Shown: piece by piece, positions 61,745-64,000 of the stretch
Layout: every line of letters begins with the position of its first letter
Numbering within the stretch: position 1 is the first letter of the stretch
Source of the DNA: an uncultured Lachnospiraceae bacterium
GTDB taxonomy: Bacteria; Bacillota; Clostridia; Lachnospirales; Lachnospiraceae
Direction: 5' to 3'
DNA length: 64,000 nt
Assembly: GCA_900317555.1 (NCBI GenBank)
Contig: ONHF01000008.1
Location: 30,910 to 94,909, forward strand
Translations under genes and position numbers: made by a program
The notes under the pieces: generated by a model
Database searches by the model: none
Told to the model about the DNA's origin: nothing
The model's input: only the letters and a program-made list of their open reading frames with translations

Positions 61745-63583
61745 TTATCTTTCCAGATCATCCTCAATACCGTTATGATTTCTCTCTTCCATAATCGGAT
61801 CCTCTCCTACCGTTTCTATTTCATCCCATCCTTCGCCTTTGTCCGGAGCGCTTACATGCAGTCTTACGGCCATTTCTTCCATTACATTCTCCGGCACATT
61901 CTGCTGCATTTTTTCAGGATCAGCATATAATACAACTAATTTCCGGTGTCCCTCCGCTGTCCCATATGCCTGCAAAACGGATTCCCTCTGCTTCTTATCC
62001 AAATTGCTGGCAGAGTATATTACAGTCTGTCCATTCAGCGATGCCTGTTTGATCCTCGCATATACGGCCGCGAACACGAGGTTATCATTTGCCGGAAGCC
62101 CTTTCTGTGCCCGCTCATTTCTAATATCATTCGGGTTGATAAACACAACTTCATTTAGATGACTTTTGTCATCCTTTTGAAGAGAACGCAGGATACTGTT
62201 CTTGTCTACGAACCAAAGGCTTGACTGGTCAGCGTGTTCTGCCGGGTACAAGTCTATAGCGTTAACCTGTGTATATCCTTCATTCTGCATTTTCTGTAAT
62301 ATTCCGCTGACATAGGTACGTTTCCCTGATCCGGGAATTCCGGCGACCATAATAAATTGCTGCGGGAGATGTTTAGAATCAGGCGCAGCTCCCTGAACTT
62401 TTAGATAAGTCTCGTTCTTTTCTTTTTGCTTTTCCCGGTACAGTGAAACTTTGATGCCATGCTGCATATTGTCAATGAAGCTGATTTTATCTTCATATCC
62501 ATGTGCAATAATTTCTACTTTGTTTTCCGGAATGCCCGCCTTAGCGTAAAATTCCTTAATCAGGTCTGTGGACGGGAGCATGTCGAGTTTCAAAATATGC
62601 GGATTCTTTACATTGGTCAGCATTTTATCTTCTGTTTTATAAAAGCCCGTTATTTTCCGCTGCAGCAGTTCTGCCCGTGTATAAGGCCGCAGTCTTTCAT
62701 CAGCATAGAACATGCTGTTTCCGGAATCAAAAATTGGAGCCGGGCCTGTCACCCGCATGGAATTTGTATCCCGCAGCAGACCAAAATTCAGGAGATGCTC
62801 ATCCGTGTTACTGATCAGAAAATCCGTCAGGGTTTGATAATCCATAAACTCCTGCATTGCGGCTTTGTCCGCTCCATGCTCTGCAGCTATCTCTACATAG
62901 ATACTATACAAATTCTGGCTGTTTTTAATGTGCCGGCTTTCAATGACTTCGTACGCCGGGACAAATTCCGTCCTTTCGTTTGTAAACGCGTCACACCTGC
63001 ACTCAATTCCTCCGTCTTCCATTCGGCTTGCGGTATAGCGTACAAACGGGACATTGTTACCCTGCATTGTATGAATTCTGGAAGCGAGTACTTCGTTTAA
63101 TCCCTGCTGACCGAAATACTTATAACTCTCCTTCACGAGAACCGGGATCTCTCCTGTCAGGTCCCAGTACTTTGTCATTTGTCCGCCCAGCGAAGCGTTA
63201 GGGTTGTAGGAAGTAGCATTATGGTACGGGACGATTCCCTGTCCGTGAGATGCAATCCGGCGGATATTAACATGCTCGTACGTTAGCTTCGATCCTTCCG
63301 GGCACAGCCAATAAGTATCCGTTACGCTGACAGCCAGATTTTTCGCAAGATATTCTGCCGTTGTTAATACACCTGCTTCACGCAGCGTCTGCTGCATCAT
63401 ATCACGGGATGCCGGCACAGCCCGCATTTCCCACCATTTTTTGAATTTTTGCTGATCGCAGCCGCCTAAGAAAGGAGTGTATTTGGAATCTAATGTTTTA
63501 TACGACATCATATTTCCGGTAACATCATCGAGCGCGACAACGGCACACGGATGGTCTTTGTGCATCAATGTATAGAGCCGCAT
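61745..63583 (-). CDS. HipA-like kinase domain fused to PNK/AAA_33-like P-loop domain
   Basis: A 612-residue soluble protein. Residues ~1-375 resemble HipA-like kinases: VLVKESYKYFGQQGLNEVLASRI (149-171; candidate ATP Lys and Glu), catalytic-loop SNTDEHLLNFG (258-268), metal-binding PIFDSGNS (283-290). Residues ~408-560 form a second nucleotide-binding unit: Walker A MVAGIPGSGKRTYV (412-425), VVFINPNDIRNERAQKG, and YSASNLDKKQRE, like the xDxTN(L)..R lid motif of AAA_33/polynucleotide kinases. The tail is acidic. The ATG follows AAGAGGC; the gene overlaps the upstream ORF by 59 bp. Domain calls are by motif, not by search. Confidence 0.7.
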   Translation of the reverse strand: MRLYTLMHKDHPCAVVALDDVTGNMMSYKTLDSKYTPFLGGCDQQKFKKWWEMRAVPASRDMMQQTLREAGVLTTAEYLAKNLAVSVTDTYWLCPEGSKLTYEHVNIRRIASHGQGIVPYHNATSYNPNASLGGQMTKYWDLTGEIPVLVKESYKYFGQQGLNEVLASRIHTMQGNNVPFVRYTASRMEDGGIECRCDAFTNERTEFVPAYEVIESRHIKNSQNLYSIYVEIAAEHGADKAAMQEFMDYQTLTDFLISNTDEHLLNFGLLRDTNSMRVTGPAPIFDSGNSMFYADERLRPYTRAELLQRKITGFYKTEDKMLTNVKNPHILKLDMLPSTDLIKEFYAKAGIPENKVEIIAHGYEDKISFIDNMQHGIKVSLYREKQKEKNETYLKVQGAAPDSKHLPQQFIMVAGIPGSGKRTYVSGILQKMQNEGYTQVNAIDLYPAEHADQSSLWFVDKNSILRSLQKDDKSHLNEVVFINPNDIRNERAQKGLPANDNLVFAAVYARIKQASLNGQTVIYSASNLDKKQRESVLQAYGTAEGHRKLVVLYADPEKMQQNVPENVMEEMAVRLHVSAPDKGEGWDEIETVGEDPIMEERNHNGIEDDLER

Positions 63584-63791
63584 AATGTTTCAGCCTCTTT
63601 TGTTGTTTATAGATATCAATATAACATTCCGCGATTTTCTGATACGCGTGGAAAAGCCTCGCCTGTGTCATCTGATTGTCCCTGGCAAGTATAATATCCT
63701 TCCCGTTTTCCCGGATCACGAGCGACAGGCTATCGTCAATCATTTTCCAGATATACGGAACGCCTCTGTATTTTCCGGAAACATTCCTCAT
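63525..63791 (-). CDS. Small ORF overlapping the HipA-like gene, unknown
   Basis: An 88-residue ORF from the only in-frame ATG (63791), without an SD. The frame is open upstream to 63908, and the upstream translation (CQYDTVARIAACVGCKPEEI) looks like part of a Cro/C1-type HTH, so the gene may be 5'-truncated or use a non-standard start. The visible part reads GKYRGVPYIWKMIDDSLSLV and ARLFHAYQKIAECYIDIYKQ. It overlaps the HipA-like gene by 59 bp, an antitoxin-like position, but no family is recognised. Confidence 0.5.
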   Translation of the reverse strand: MRNVSGKYRGVPYIWKMIDDSLSLVIRENGKDIILARDNQMTQARLFHAYQKIAECYIDIYKQQKRLKHYAALYIDAQRPSVCRCRAR

Positions 63792-63908
63792 CAGCTGCGT
63801 CTGATTTGCGATTTCCTCTGGTTTACAGCCTACACATGCAGCAATTCTGGCAACGGTATCATACTGGCAATCGTTAATATTTAAAGTTCCTGTACAGAGC
63901 CGGTAGTG

Positions 63909-64000
63909 TCAACTCTGACCTACCTCTTTTACTAAAAACCAAGCAAATACATCGGTTGGAGGCTCCTGAAATATAAAAAGAGCATTACCTCCCTTTTTTG
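63909..64000 (-). CDS. C-terminal end of an unidentified gene (partial)
   Basis: The last 29 residues of a frame entering from the right edge (NALFIFQEPPTDVFAWFLVK, then EVGQS and TGA at 63909-63911). The frame is the same as the ORF at 63525, so this stop could also be a nonsense mutation splitting one gene. No family recognised. Confidence 0.3.
   Translation of the reverse strand, partial: KKGGNALFIFQEPPTDVFAWFLVKEVGQS

Noticed and set aside
60773-64000. Complete integrative conjugative element or prophage
   Set aside because: No relaxase, T4SS, capsid or intact integrase is visible, and attachment sites could not be identified by eye.

Overview
This window looks like a chromosomal segment of a Gram-positive anaerobe of the class Clostridia, most likely Lachnospiraceae. 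That placement is inferred from gene families and gene order; no 16S rRNA gene is present. Support comes from the Firmicutes-type operon plsX-acpP-rnc-smc-ftsY / ylxM-ffh-rpsP-khpA-rimM-trmD-rplS, an acetate pathway (pta-ackA), a folT gene behind a tetrahydrofolate riboswitch, an mraZ-led division cluster, purine-rich Shine-Dalgarno sequences, and consensus sigma-A promoters with 17-bp spacers. Base composition is near 50% GC, and the last 3 kb is visibly more AT-rich. Almost every gene is on the minus strand. The only plus-strand genes are a histidine phosphatase, a lipoprotein, prs and tmcAL.

Layout from left to right. 1-3672: ruvA, PH-domain protein, ruvB, zapA and a U32 peptidase (cut by the window edge). 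3813-4562: a histidine phosphatase. 4554-10359: branched-chain amino acid genes, with ilvB plus one small subunit, then a clear promoter, a second small subunit, ilvC, a strong terminator and leuCD. 10413-11464: two small divergent envelope genes. 11515-15876: der, plsY, gpsA, tyrS. 16065-17297: prs. 17301-24730: signal recognition, ribosome and tRNA maturation genes followed by rbgA, two signal peptidase-like genes, rnhB and yraN. 24833-32563: plsX, acpP, rnc, smc, ftsY and a GH25-like protein. 32792-35385: rpmF and pta-ackA. 35537-38914: tmcAL, VanW and SseB genes. 39040-47821: an oligopeptide ABC transporter with an M20 peptidase, a C39-like cysteine-peptidase-fold protein, a CDF transporter and a Dabb protein. 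47971-48831: tRNA-Ala and folT with its riboswitch. 48879-58643: ftsZ and a compact dcw cluster (mraZ, rsmH, ftsL, class B PBP, mraY, ftsW, ftsQ, ftsZ) lacking Mur ligases and murG. 58747-60770: lgt and ychF.

From 60773 to the right edge the window becomes an accessory region. It holds a 92-residue Tn916-type integrase N-terminus, an excisionase, pieces of a RecG-like helicase with an internal deletion, and a 612-residue protein joining a HipA-like kinase fold to a PNK/AAA_33-like P-loop domain, preceded by an overlapping small ORF. This is the best candidate for an undescribed system here.

Other unusual points: a signal peptidase I paralogue lacking both catalytic residues; a class B PBP carrying six calcium-binding DxDxDGxxD loops plus a 36-bp tandem repeat; a PH-domain protein between ruvA and ruvB ending in the same motif; a GH25-like protein with an altered catalytic motif; strong terminators inside operons (ilvC|leuC, rplS|lepB2); an MraZ operator; and a palindrome flanking the ffh promoter. 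All function calls rest on reading the sequence; no database search was run.
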